Source: Populus alba
Lineage: Eukaryota; Streptophyta; Magnoliopsida; Malpighiales; Salicaceae
Direction of reading: 5' to 3'
DNA: 64,000 nucleotides
Assembly: GCF_005239225.2 (NCBI RefSeq)
Contig: NC_133298.1
Span: forward strand, 2,046,001 to 2,110,000
Part shown: in pieces, positions 1-9,600 of the stretch
Layout: every line of letters begins with the position of its first letter
Position numbering within the stretch: the stretch's first letter is position 1
Made by a program: the position numbers and the translations under genes
The notes under the pieces: model-generated
What the model saw: the letters and a program-made list of their open reading frames with translations, nothing else
What the model was told of the DNA's origin: nothing
The model's database searches: none

Positions 1-77
1 CCTTGCTGAGATGCCTAGTGCTTTCAAGAGTGGATACGCAATGCCCAAATATTCCATTAGGAACCTGATATACTGTT
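1..77 (+). CDS. Ankyrin-PGG gene 2, exon 2 (partial, cut by window edge)
   Basis: Reads LLAEMPSAFKSGYAMPKY in frame, an ankyrin-repeat exon matching exon 2 of the intact paralogue on the - strand at 35148-35303. The exon ends in phase 1 at a perfect GTATGT donor (78-83). Exon 1 and the start codon lie left of the window. It is the first visible piece of a gene whose later exons are at 296, 20052 and 24971. The assignment is by paralogue alignment; expression is unknown. Confidence 0.7.
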
Positions 78-295
78 GTATGTTTGATGCAACATTTTCT
101 TTTCCATTCGTTTATTTTATTTGATAAGGATTAATAAGCTAAACCCCGTTCGAGCATCTGCTCTCAAGGAAAGCTGTTTAACCGATTAATTAAACACGAT
201 TTTCGGGTTTTAATTGTTTTTCGGGAGCCTTGTAAAATTGTATTGCTTTAAATCCTACAAGGTTTGATTAGACTTAAGTTGAGAGTTTTTTTCAG

Positions 296-343
296 GCCTT
301 TCCGCATCAAATGGCGATGATGACCAGAGCAAGAGTAAAAAAG
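296..343 (+). pseudogene. Ankyrin-PGG gene 2, exon 3 copy a (donor mutated)
   Basis: A 48-nt phase 1/phase 1 exon encoding LSASNGDDDQSKSKK, equivalent to 34878-34925 on the - strand. The acceptor TTTTTTCAG is good. The donor, however, reads ATACTG where the two later copies and the paralogue read GTACTG, so the GT is lost. Normal splicing from this copy is therefore unlikely unless another donor is used. A gain by sequencing error cannot be excluded. Confidence 0.65.
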
Positions 344-562
344 ATACTGAAAATTGAAACTATTTTGCTATCTTGGACAGCCCAAGATCATTGAGTAATT
401 TAACTATTATATTGATAATAATATTGCGCTGACCGATGCTGCCTGGGTCTTGTGGTTTTAAACACAAGCAACCACGGTTTAAAGCTTTAGAAACAATTCG
501 TGGAAGGACGAAATTTCCTTTTGTCAACAATAACGATGCTAAATAGATGTATTTTAGAAGCA

Positions 563-731
563 TGTTAGATTATATTTGAATAATTTCCTAATAATTATAG
601 GATTGACTTGAGACTCAATCTAAGATCCTTCATATCTAGAGATATCCTCCCTTTTTAGAGATTAAATATGATTCTATTTCTTATTTAGGTATAGGTTTCA
701 ATTGTTTCATATTTTATCTCTGTATCAGAGC
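563..731 (+). mobile_element. Copia-type LTR fragment with initiator-Met-like primer site
   Basis: Starts TGTTAGATTATAT and ends beside TGTATCAGAGC (721-731), one short of the common plant primer-binding site TGGTATCAGAGC. The first ~80 bp recur at 1941-2023. The insertion therefore predates, or was carried along by, the local exon 2/exon 3 duplication. No gag or pol can be recognised downstream. The stretch 735-985 shows nothing coding and partly matches 2024-2065. Confidence 0.45.
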
Positions 732-998
732 CCCCTCCTATGACCTGGGTTTTTTCCAGCTTAAGCAAGCTTTAAGTGTTTCTTTTTTATTTAGTTCATC
801 TATTGTCTACATCGCTGTCGCTCTTTGGTATCCTAAATTTCAATTTTTTCTGTCTTATGCTCTCTCATATGAAATTCTCAAGGCATCTATAGACACTCCC
901 ACTGCACACACATTCATCCCTAAACATCTAAGATTAGATGCAACAAAAGTTTATAATTGATTAGAAACAAATCGAATGACATTATACTTTCAAGGCAG

Positions 999-1151
999 AA
1001 ACTGCTCTGACGTTGCCCAAACGGGATCCATCACTTGATATGACGGACGAACAGGGCAGGACCTGTCTTCATCTCCTTGCTGAGATGCCTAGTGCTTTGA
1101 AGAGTGGATATGCAATGCTCAAATATTCCATTAGGAAGATATAGTACTGTT
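999..1151 (+). pseudogene. Ankyrin-PGG gene 2, duplicated exon 2 (copy b, in-frame stop)
   Basis: A second copy of exon 2 with acceptor AAGGCAG and donor GTATGT. It encodes an ankyrin helix pair (core DPSLDMTDEQGRTCLHLLAE) in the phase expected from the intact paralogue. A TAG at 1142-1144 ends the frame just before the donor, where copy a reads on. The exon is phase-symmetric (1/1), so skipping it would keep the frame. It is a decayed exon duplicate. Confidence 0.65.
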
Positions 1152-1369
1152 GTATGTTTGATGCAACATTTTCTTTTCCATTCATTTATTTTATTTGATA
1201 AGCATTAATAAGCTAAACCCCGCTCGAGCATCTGCTCTCAAGGAGAGCTGTTTAACCGATTAATTAAACACGATTTTCGGGTTTTAATTGTTTTTCGGGA
1301 GCCATGTAAAATTGTGTTGCTTTAAATCCTACAAGGTTTGATAAGACTTAAGTTGAGAGTTTTTTGCAG

Positions 1370-1417
1370 GCCTTTCCGCATCAAATGGTGATGACGACCA
1401 GAGCAAGAGTAAAAAAG
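1370..1417 (+). CDS. Ankyrin-PGG gene 2, exon 3 copy b
   Basis: A 48-nt exon encoding LSASNGDDDQSKSKK, with acceptor TTTTTGCAG and intact donor GTACTG. It is phase 1 on both sides, so it could replace copy a without a frame change. It probably arose with exon 2 copy b in one segmental duplication of about 1.07 kb. Whether it is used is unknown. Confidence 0.55.
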
Positions 1418-1628
1418 GTACTGAAAATTGAAACTATTTTGCTATCTTGGACAGCCCTAAATCATCAAGTAATTCAACTATTATATTGATAATAATAATG
1501 CACTGACCAATGCTCCCTGGGTCTTGTGGTTTTAAACTCAAGCAACCAGGGTTCAAAGCATTGTTACACATTGTATTGCTTTAAATCCCAGAAGGTTTGA
1601 TTTGACCCAAGTTGTGAGATTTTTGCAG

Positions 1629-1670
1629 GCCATTCCGCCGCAAATGGTGACCAGAGCAAGATTAAAAAAG
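1629..1670 (+). CDS. Ankyrin-PGG gene 2, exon 3 copy c (short)
   Basis: A third copy of the small exon, 42 nt instead of 48, encoding HSAANGDQSKIKK with intact acceptor (TTTTGCAG) and donor (GTACTG). It is again phase 1/1. Its downstream flank (1671-1940) matches the intron downstream of exon 3 in the - strand paralogue (34660-34877). This marks it as the true intron-3 border. Exon 4 of the same gene lies about 18.4 kb further right at 20052. Confidence 0.55.
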
Positions 1671-2189
1671 GTACTGAAAATTGAAACTATTTTGCTATCT
1701 TGGACAGGGCTAAATCATCAAGTAATTCAACTATTATATTGATAATAATATTGCGCTGACCGATGCTGCTTGGGTCTTGTGGTTTTAAACACAAGCAACC
1801 AGGGTTTAAGGCTTTAGAAACAATAACGATACTGCTCATGCAACAAAATCCTCCTTGGTAAGTGTCAAAAGTAATTCGTGGAAGGACGAAATTTCCTGCT
1901 GTCAACAATAACGATGCTAAATAGATGTATTTTAGAAGCATGTTAGATTATATTTGAATAATATCCTAATAATTATAGGATTGGCTTGAGACTCAATCTA
2001 AGATCCTTCATATCTAGAGATATCGCTGTCACTCTTTGTTATCCCAAATTTCAATTTTTTCTCAACAATTCCTAGACCGTCGGGTTTCTCGTTATCCGAG
2101 GAACTTTCCGACGAAGTTTCATTGTCAATGGATCGATCTCCATTAACATCTTCTGTAACATCGCCTACTCTTACGTGAGTGTGATTCAC

Positions 2190-3490
2190 GCTCCTTTGTT
2201 ATTTCTCCTAGTTTTCTAGTTCAACCAAATTATGTAGTAACTGTATTGGGTCTCTTGGTTCGACCTTTCTTTACTTGGTTTGGTGTTGTTTCAGACTAGT
2301 TCCTAAGATTTCTGGGCGTGTTCGTTCCAGTTTTAGCATTGGTCTATGCATATTCTACCTCTTTAACATTGTTTCAGCTTTGGGTTTCTTTGAGATCTTC
2401 TTGTTTATACATGCTCTTAACCTTAGCTTTTCACTGGTTTAAAATGATTCCCAAGATTTTCATACTTGTTTTTTTCTAGTTTGAGACTTGGTTATTTTAC
2501 TGATTCTATATTTCTACAATACTTTTTTTGGCTTTGAAGTTATATTTTATTAAATAGATTCCTAAGTCTTTGATTTTTGACCTAGATTTTCTTGGCTTTG
2601 CCAGTTAATAAATCATTGTTTTCGTTCATTCTATGCCATTTGTGGTTCTTGTATCGCAATACCCATGGCCACAACCCTTATTTTCTTTCATAGCATGTTT
2701 TCTTTCAACACATTGGATTGGTGGTGACACATGCTACTCTTAAAAGAAGTATGTTTTTCATTTCTGAATAATGAGCACGGTAACACTCTACTTTTGTTTT
2801 TCAATAAATTATATTTTACATTCAGCATTAACATAAAATTTAAATTTTAATGAAAAGATAAAAATATTCTACCATTTACCCCAACAACCCAGATAACAAA
2901 TCAGCCCATTAGAGTGCACGAACGTTAATTATTCACTTTCCCTCTGCACGACTTATTCTCCCCTTCTCACAAACACAAATTGAACCTTAACAATATTTTT
3001 TACAAATCAAGATATCAAAATTCATAAGAAGTACATTTTTTTGTTAATATCGATAGTGTTGAATCCTGAACTAAACCTCTATTTAGAATTTTCCAAAAGA
3101 AACCCTATTTTTGTACAATGATCCCGTCAACCCCAAACCATAAAAATCCTATTTTTTTTTTTTGTTAAATCATCAATATTTAGAATATCTAAGACCTTTT
3201 GGCATCTATAAATGAATTACTATTTTTTTTTTCCTTTCAAAATCCTGAAAATATGAGTTATTGTTCATATAAACCTTATTTTTTAATGTAATTAACTTTA
3301 TTTAATCGTTGTTTAACCTTTATCTATTATTTAATTAATTATTGCAGGAGGCAAAATGCCAAATTTTCAAAACCCTAAAAGAATTTCTTACTATTCACAA
3401 CAACCTTAACCTTAATTTTTTTAATTTGCAGTTAACTTTATTAATTTAAGCTTTGTTTGATCTTTATCTAATATTTAATTAATTTTTTGT
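2190..3490. other. AT-rich non-coding stretch
   Basis: No open frame or splice structure that I can defend. The left part continues repeat debris shared with 800-870. The right part probably belongs to the non-coding 5' section of the MULE that follows. No terminal inverted repeats could be fixed by eye. Confidence 0.4.
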
Positions 3491-4984
3491 AGGATACAAA
3501 GAGCTAAATTTCAAAGTGCATTATGGCAATAAGACCAGCATAGAAAAATATGGCGCTAACTATATATCATATATAGACATATTTTTCATCTGCAAACGAG
3601 CTGTCAATGATGACTTGAAGGAATTTCAAATTCAAGATGGACAAGGCAATAAAGTTTTTGATGATGCTTCCACATTGAAAATGTTGTCTTTGCATGAACA
3701 TGAAATTATCTTGTTCGTTGATACAGCTCCAAAATGTAGACCTCAATACTACTCAAGTGAACCTCATAAAGGTATGTATTTAAAGATTAAGTATTTTCTT
3801 GTTTATAATGATGATGCTAATAGGAGCAATAGAGTAGTTCTATTAGTTAGTGTACATGCTTATAATTATGATGATATTGGTAGTGTTGGTGTCAATGAAG
3901 ATCTTAGTAATGTTGGCTTTGAGTATCTTGTTGAAGGAAATGAGTATGATGGTGATATTTATAGTATGAATGATGATTATATTCCATTAGACGAGAAGTT
4001 GTTTGAATTTGTGAATAAAGCTGAGGATGAATGGATTGACAATATTAATAGTAATTTTATAATGGGAAAAACATTAAATGATGCCTCTGATTTTGAGAAT
4101 TAATGAAAATTGAGTAGTGAGGATAATGATGTTGATTTGAGTCATAAATCTAACAATAATGAGGATGAAACTTGTATGGGCAAGAAAAGAATGTAAATCC
4201 AACCTTTTGAGTTTAAATATAAAAGATTTAGGGTTTTGGTTGATGGGTCCATTGATTTTTAATAATGTAAAATATTCATTAATGTTTATCATTTTAGGGA
4301 TATGTTGAGGGAATATGAAGTTAAGTATGGTTATATATGTAAAAGAACTATTAAAAAAAAATAATAATAAAGTGGGTGCATTTTGTTTAGGCATTGGCTA
4401 GACATTGAGGATTTATGCTTCTTTGTTACCTAGTAGCAAAACTTTTATGATTAAGTTATTCAGAGGTAAACACAGTTGTATTAGGTCATTACAACTAACT
4501 CAACTATAAAAACTACTACTTATAATAAATGGTCACCCTAACATATCCAATTAAGTTCTTGATATTCTTTTAGATGATAAGTTTGGAATAAAGTCGTATC
4601 CAATGCAGTTGTGGAGAGTTAGAACAAAAGCTAGGGATTTTGTAGAAGACAATTATAAAGAGTCTCGAAGATATTTTAGCTATTAAAAGAGTTTAATATC
4701 CCAGTTCTGATGTCCAAGACATGTTTAGTTATCAAAAGAGTTTAACCTTAGTTCTAATACTTTGGTTTGACCCTAATTTGAATGTTGATGTGCATTCACC
4801 TAAAGAGTTTCAAAGAATATATATTTTCTTGAAAGCCATGAAGGATGGCTTTGTAAATAGTTATAAACCTTTTATGGGCATTGATGGTTGGCATTTGAAA
4901 GCTCTATATGGAGGAGTGTTAAAAATAATGACTCTCGGAGATGATTTGTGTATGCTATGTTTGATAGACAAAAGATATGATTAA
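3490..4984 (+). pseudogene. MULE (MuDR-like) transposase relic
   Basis: An open frame after a TTTTTTGTAG acceptor reads KVHYGNKTSIEKYGANYISY and on to ILFVDTAP. This is the PB1-like N-terminal module typical of plant MULE transposases. It is followed by an acidic, asparagine-rich linker that stops at 4101-4103. After several stops, 4721-4984 reads SPKEFQRIYIFLKAMKDGF then FMGIDGWHLKALYGGVL, the start of the MULE transposase core (the usual family form is close to GVDGCHLKG-YGGQL). The SWIM zinc finger and most of the catalytic core are missing. It is dead by stops and truncation. A second fragment of the same element lies at 18374-19165. Confidence 0.7.
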
Positions 4985-4999
4985 CATGGTAACACTTTA

Positions 5000-5690
5000 C
5001 GTACCTAGGTTTGTACTTTTTGCTATATAATAGATAGATACTTAAATGGATTTAAATGGAAACAAAACCTTGAGGGAGCCCAATTTTAAGTTTGTAATAT
5101 GTTTTTGCATGTAAAGGGGTGTATGAGATTGTGGTTGAATCATGTTTCTAAAATATTTTAAATTTTTTTTTGCTTTAAATTATTTTTTTAATGTTTTTGA
5201 ATTGTGTTGATGTGTTGATATCAAAAATAAATTTTAAAAAATAAAAAATATATTATTTTAATATATTTCAAAGTGAAAAACATTTTGAAAAGCAATCTCT
5301 ACCACTATTTCAACAAGCACTAAACCCATAAGTAATAGTCGTAACCTTGAGTGGTCAAAGCATGAATAAACTTAATTCTTCTACCTTGTAGAAGAGAATA
5401 TTAAGCTTGAGTTTATAGTAACTCATTGTTCATTCTTCTAATCTGACGTTTAGGAAGAACCATGCTTTCTATTATTATATTTTTTTTTATGAAAACAAGT
5501 TGAGAATAATAGGAGATTTAATAAATTAAAGATATTACCAAGTCACTTTTCCTTGCATTCTTTGCTCATCTTTAGTTTAAGCTTAGGTTGAGACTCCATC
5601 CTTAACTTATAGGGGTGTATTATAAGAAATGCTTATTTATAGGGTGTATATTATTATCATAATAATATTTACCATGTGTATATATTGAAG
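5000..5690. other. Intergenic, with an AT-rich MITE at about 5110-5330
   Basis: No gene. The segment around 5110-5330 contains the AT-rich core with TGATGTGTTGATATCAAAAA. Related cores sit at 39760-39910 and 30880-30985. This is a non-autonomous repeat type I associate with poplar genomes. Termini near GATTGTGGTTGAA and AGCAATCTCTACCAC are weakly inverted. Confidence 0.4.
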
Positions 5691-5699
5691 CTTGTATTG

Positions 5700-6020
5700 T
5701 AATCTCTACATTAATTTTTGTATATTACCCTAAATATAGAAATAGAAAATGATAGAAGCAAGAGAACTGACTGATAGAGATAATCACTCAATTGAGTATA
5801 CTAGGCCTGGGGGGCTTGTTTCAAGCCATATAAAGACTTATGTAGCTGAAATATATGAGGGGAAAGAGAAGGATCAACAAACCCTAGAGGTTGCTACATG
5901 TACACTTCTTCATGAAGTGTCCTATTGAGAAAAACATTATGAATATCAAGTTGATTAATCCTCTAATTTCGAGAAACAATAATAGTGAGAACCAACTAAA
6001 CAATAGCTTATTTAACCATA
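5700..6020 (-). pseudogene. Copia relic, reverse transcriptase part (left half)
   Basis: On the - strand this reads QLDIHNVFLNRTLHEEVYM, a stop, then QPLGFVDPS and, after a frame change, SLYGLK-type sequence. This is the Ty1/Copia reverse transcriptase core. It continues the - strand pol sequence found at 16934-18370. The two halves were separated by the 10.9-kb element inserted at 6026-16928. Stops and frameshifts make it non-functional. Confidence 0.7.
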
Positions 6021-6025
6021 AGGCT

Positions 6026-7964
6026 TGTCGCACCCCAAAAAAAAATCTCTTAGCGCGCGGCATCGGCTGGCGATTTAAGTCTCGTTTTTGTTTGCTTGAA
6101 TTTGGTTCGTTGGAGTCGCCACCTAGTAATTGATTTTGGGCTACTAGGAAACCGGATGTACTGGTCTCGTCAGAGATCCGCGGGTACGGGACTGGTTGTG
6201 GTTAGGGAAGGTATTAGCACCCCTAACACACCCTACCTGAGGTAAGCTGCTTCGCGAATTTGATGTGTTAAAGAAGTTTTAATAATTGTCTTTTCATCGG
6301 AAATTAGGAATATCACTTACGTATAAGTTAATAATTCTGAACCGAGATCCGATCAAAATATTAAATTTCTTCTTTAATATATTTGCAATTCTATCATTAA
6401 AAAATATATACAAATAAAAAAAACAAAATACAAGCACACACATACACTTTCACTATTTTATTTTTGTTTCTTTTCTTTTCTTTTTCTTTTCTTTTCTTTT
6501 CTTTTCTTTTACATCCACTATACAAATACAAATTCAAATTCAAATTCAAAATAAATAAATAAAAATTACATTAATTAATTTAAAAATTACAAAATAGTCC
6601 CTAGAACTCCAGAAATTGCAGGGAAGGACTTCTGCCATCAGCTGGAACAGTGGCGGCGCGTCTCCCCACGCGCCACCGTCACTGGCGGGGCGTGGGTTCA
6701 CGCGCCGCCGCAAGAAAAACACAGCAACAGGGGGGGCTGGATCGACTTCCTCTCAGCCTCCCAACGCCGGCGATGACCTGCAGAACAAAAAAAGGGAGCA
6801 ACACAGCAGTCGATTTTAACTTTTTTCTTAGTTTTTCAGATCTGTTTTTATTCTCTCTTCACTGTTTCGGGTCTGCTTCTTCTTGTCCGATCTGGCTTCT
6901 CCTTCTCTGTTTTCAGGTGGCTGGAAGTGCGTCTGTGTTTCGGTCAATGGCTGCGCAGCTGCTGGTGTCCAAATCGTCGGCTTCAGCTGGCTTTGCTGTT
7001 GCAGTCCGCGGCCACTGGAGCTGTTGCGGAGATGGGCGAGGTTGCTAGCGGCGTTGAGGCGGAGGATCTGCGACCGACCAGTTGAAAGAGATGACCGGTC
7101 TTGGCTGGTCTGTGGCCGATCTGGTGGGTGTCGGTGCTGGTGCTGGTGCTGGTGCTGCTGCTACCACCGGTGGGGGGGAACGGCTGGAGCTTGTCCGGTG
7201 TGGAGATGGCAGTGGAGAGGGGGAAACAACCGGGAAGAAGACAACGCCTCCGCTGCACAGGGCTGCTGTTTTGGCCGGTTGAGGGCTGGCTTCGGTTGCT
7301 CTTTGGCAGGGAAGAGGTGGTCGGCGGGAGGAGATGAAGGGGGTAACAGCGGCTGTGGATGAAGAGGATGAGAGGCTGAAGGAGGAAAAAAATAATCCGG
7401 GTGGATTTGGAAGGGCTGTTTGGCCGGTTTCCAAAGAAAAAAAAAATTCAATTCGGGTGAGGGGCTGTGTGGGGGAGAAAAAAATGAATTGGCTCCGGCG
7501 GCTGGGAAAAAATTCAAACCAGAGGGGGGGGCGGCTGCTCTTCAAAAAAGATTAGGTTTAGGTTTTTTGTAATTTTTTGTGTTTCCAAAATTAACCCCCC
7601 TCTTTTGTTTGAGTTAAAGACCAGTATTTATAAGCAAAAATGTTGCTAGGTTTTTCAACTTGGTCCCTCAACTTCTTTCTTTTTGTAAATTTTGATTTTT
7701 CTTATTTTTTTGTATTTTTTGAAACGAGCAATATCAACGTCGACTCAAATACGGAAAATCAATGATTTAAAAATGACGCGTGAAAAGTCGAACACGTTTG
7801 AAAATCTTTTAACAATTTAAATTCTTTTTTTAGACGACGTTGAAAATGCTAAAATGATGAAAATATATTAAAAAAACATATTTTTTGGATTTTCATTGTT
7901 TTTCTCTATTTTTGGATTTTTTGAAAATATATCAAAAACATGGGTCAAAAATTGAGTAGCAACA
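6026..7964 (-). repeat. 3' LTR of the LARD
   Basis: A 1939-bp LTR, left copy on the + strand and therefore the 3' LTR in element orientation. It carries the complement of a TATA box (7625-7634) and a GC-rich 5' leader region (about 6600-7550). That GC-rich part produces many overlapping open frames, none with codon structure of a gene. A TTTTC microsatellite sits at 6468-6510. GGAGTCGCCA at 6112-6121 is part of a module shared with every large LTR in this window. Confidence 0.9.
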
Positions 7965-8094
7965 GATGCCCCCTCTTTACAATGCTTACGAAGCAAAACT
8001 CCTCAAAATTTTGCATAGTAAGCTTTGTAAAGAAAACAAAAGGAAAATGATTTCATTATCTTGGGCTACCTGCCCACACACTCACACTGATATG

Positions 8095-9600
8095 TTTTCA
8101 CGGGCGACCTGCCCACACATACTCACTCAAGTCTATTTTCACGGGCGACCGACCCACACGTACTCACTCAAGTCTATTTTCACGGGCGACCGACCCACAC
8201 TCTCCCAATAGTCTATTTTCACGGGCGACCTGCCCACACATTGGGTTTACCTGAGATCCCATCTGGCGACCTCAATCAACTGGAACGAAATATGCGTAAC
8301 TCGGTTAACCTGAAATCCCATCTGGCGATTCCCTTTAACCAAAGCTACATGAGATCCCATCTGGCGACCTCATTCAACTGGAACTAAACTGTGTAACTCG
8401 GTTAACCTGAAATCCCATCTGGCGATTCCCTTTAACCAAAGCTACATGAGATCCCATCTGGCGACCTCATTCTGGAACGAAAATATGTGTAACTCGGTTA
8501 ACCTGAAATCCCATCTGGCGATTCCCTTTAACCAAAGCTACATGAGATCCCATCTGGCGACCTCATTCTGGAACGAAAATATGTGTAACTCGGTCAACCT
8601 GAAATCCCATCTGGCGATTCCCTTTAACCAAAGCTACATGAGATCCCATCTGGCGACCTCATTCTGGTCTCATTGTACGGGTGACGAACCCTAGTGCTGG
8701 TCTCATTGTACGGGTGACGAACCCTATGTTGGTCTCATTGTACGGGTGACGAACCCTAGAAAAATGCTGGTCTCATTGTACGGGTGACTAACCCTGTGTT
8801 GGTCTCATTGTACGGGTGACGAACCCTAGAAAAATGCTGGTCTCATTGTACGGGTGACGAACCCTATGTTGGTCTCATTGTACGGGTGACGAACCCTATA
8901 AAAAAGCTGGTCTCATTGTACGGGTGACGAACCCTATGTTGGTCTCATTGTACGGGTGACGAACCCTATGTTGGTCTCATTGTACGGGTGACGAACCCTA
9001 GAAAAATGCTGGTCTCATTGTACGGGTGACTAACCCTGGAAAAATGCTGGTCTCATTGTATGGGTGACCGACCCAAAAATGGAAAAAATGTGAAGAAGTG
9101 GTCTCATTGTAATGGGTGACCTACCCATGTGGAAAGAATATGAAAAGGTGGTCTCGTTGTGATGGGCGACCTACCCAAATAGAAAGAATGTGATGTGCGG
9201 TCTCATTATAATGGGTGACCTACCCAAATGGAAAAAATATGATGGAGTGTGGTCTCATTGTAATGGGTGACCTACCCAGATGGAAAAAATATGATGAAGT
9301 GCGGTCTCATTGTCATGGGTGACCTACCCGAAAATGGAAAAAATATGAAGTGGAGTCTCATTATAATGGGTGACCTACCCAGATGGAAAAAATATGATGA
9401 ACGGTCTCGTTGTGATGGGCGACCTACCCAAATAGAAAGAATATGAAGTGCGGTCTCATTGTAATGGGTGACCTACCCAAAAATGGAAAAAATATGAAAT
9501 GTGGTCTCATTGTAATGGGTGACCAACCCGGATGGAAAAAATATGATGAACGGTCTCGTTATGATGGGCGACCTACCCAGATGGAAAAAATATGATATGA
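8095..9600 (-). repeat. Compound tandem arrays in the LARD 3' untranslated region
   Basis: Four consecutive arrays: about 41 bp x4 (8095-8240), about 96 bp x4.5 (8250-8665), about 32-38 bp x12 (8666-9090) and about 50 bp x10 (9095-9595). All are built around a GGGYGACC..CCC or CTGGCGAC core. They lie just inside the 3' LTR. Tat/Ogre elements are known to carry hypervariable tandem repeats there that can seed satellite DNA. There is no coding potential. Confidence 0.9.

Noticed and set aside
1998..2189. 63-aa acidic frame on the - strand
   Set aside because: No domain, short, in repeat debris partly duplicated at 813-870. It could be a gag scrap but cannot be supported.
6616..7555. Overlapping open frames on both strands in a GC-rich stretch (and the copy at 15578-16573)
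   Set aside because: They lie in the leader part of the LARD LTRs, overlap in several frames and show no domain. Open length follows from GC-rich composition.
8095..9600. Regular direct repeats resembling a CRISPR array
   Set aside because: Eukaryotic context, no spacers of constant length and no cas genes. The repeats abut as tandem satellites inside an LTR element.
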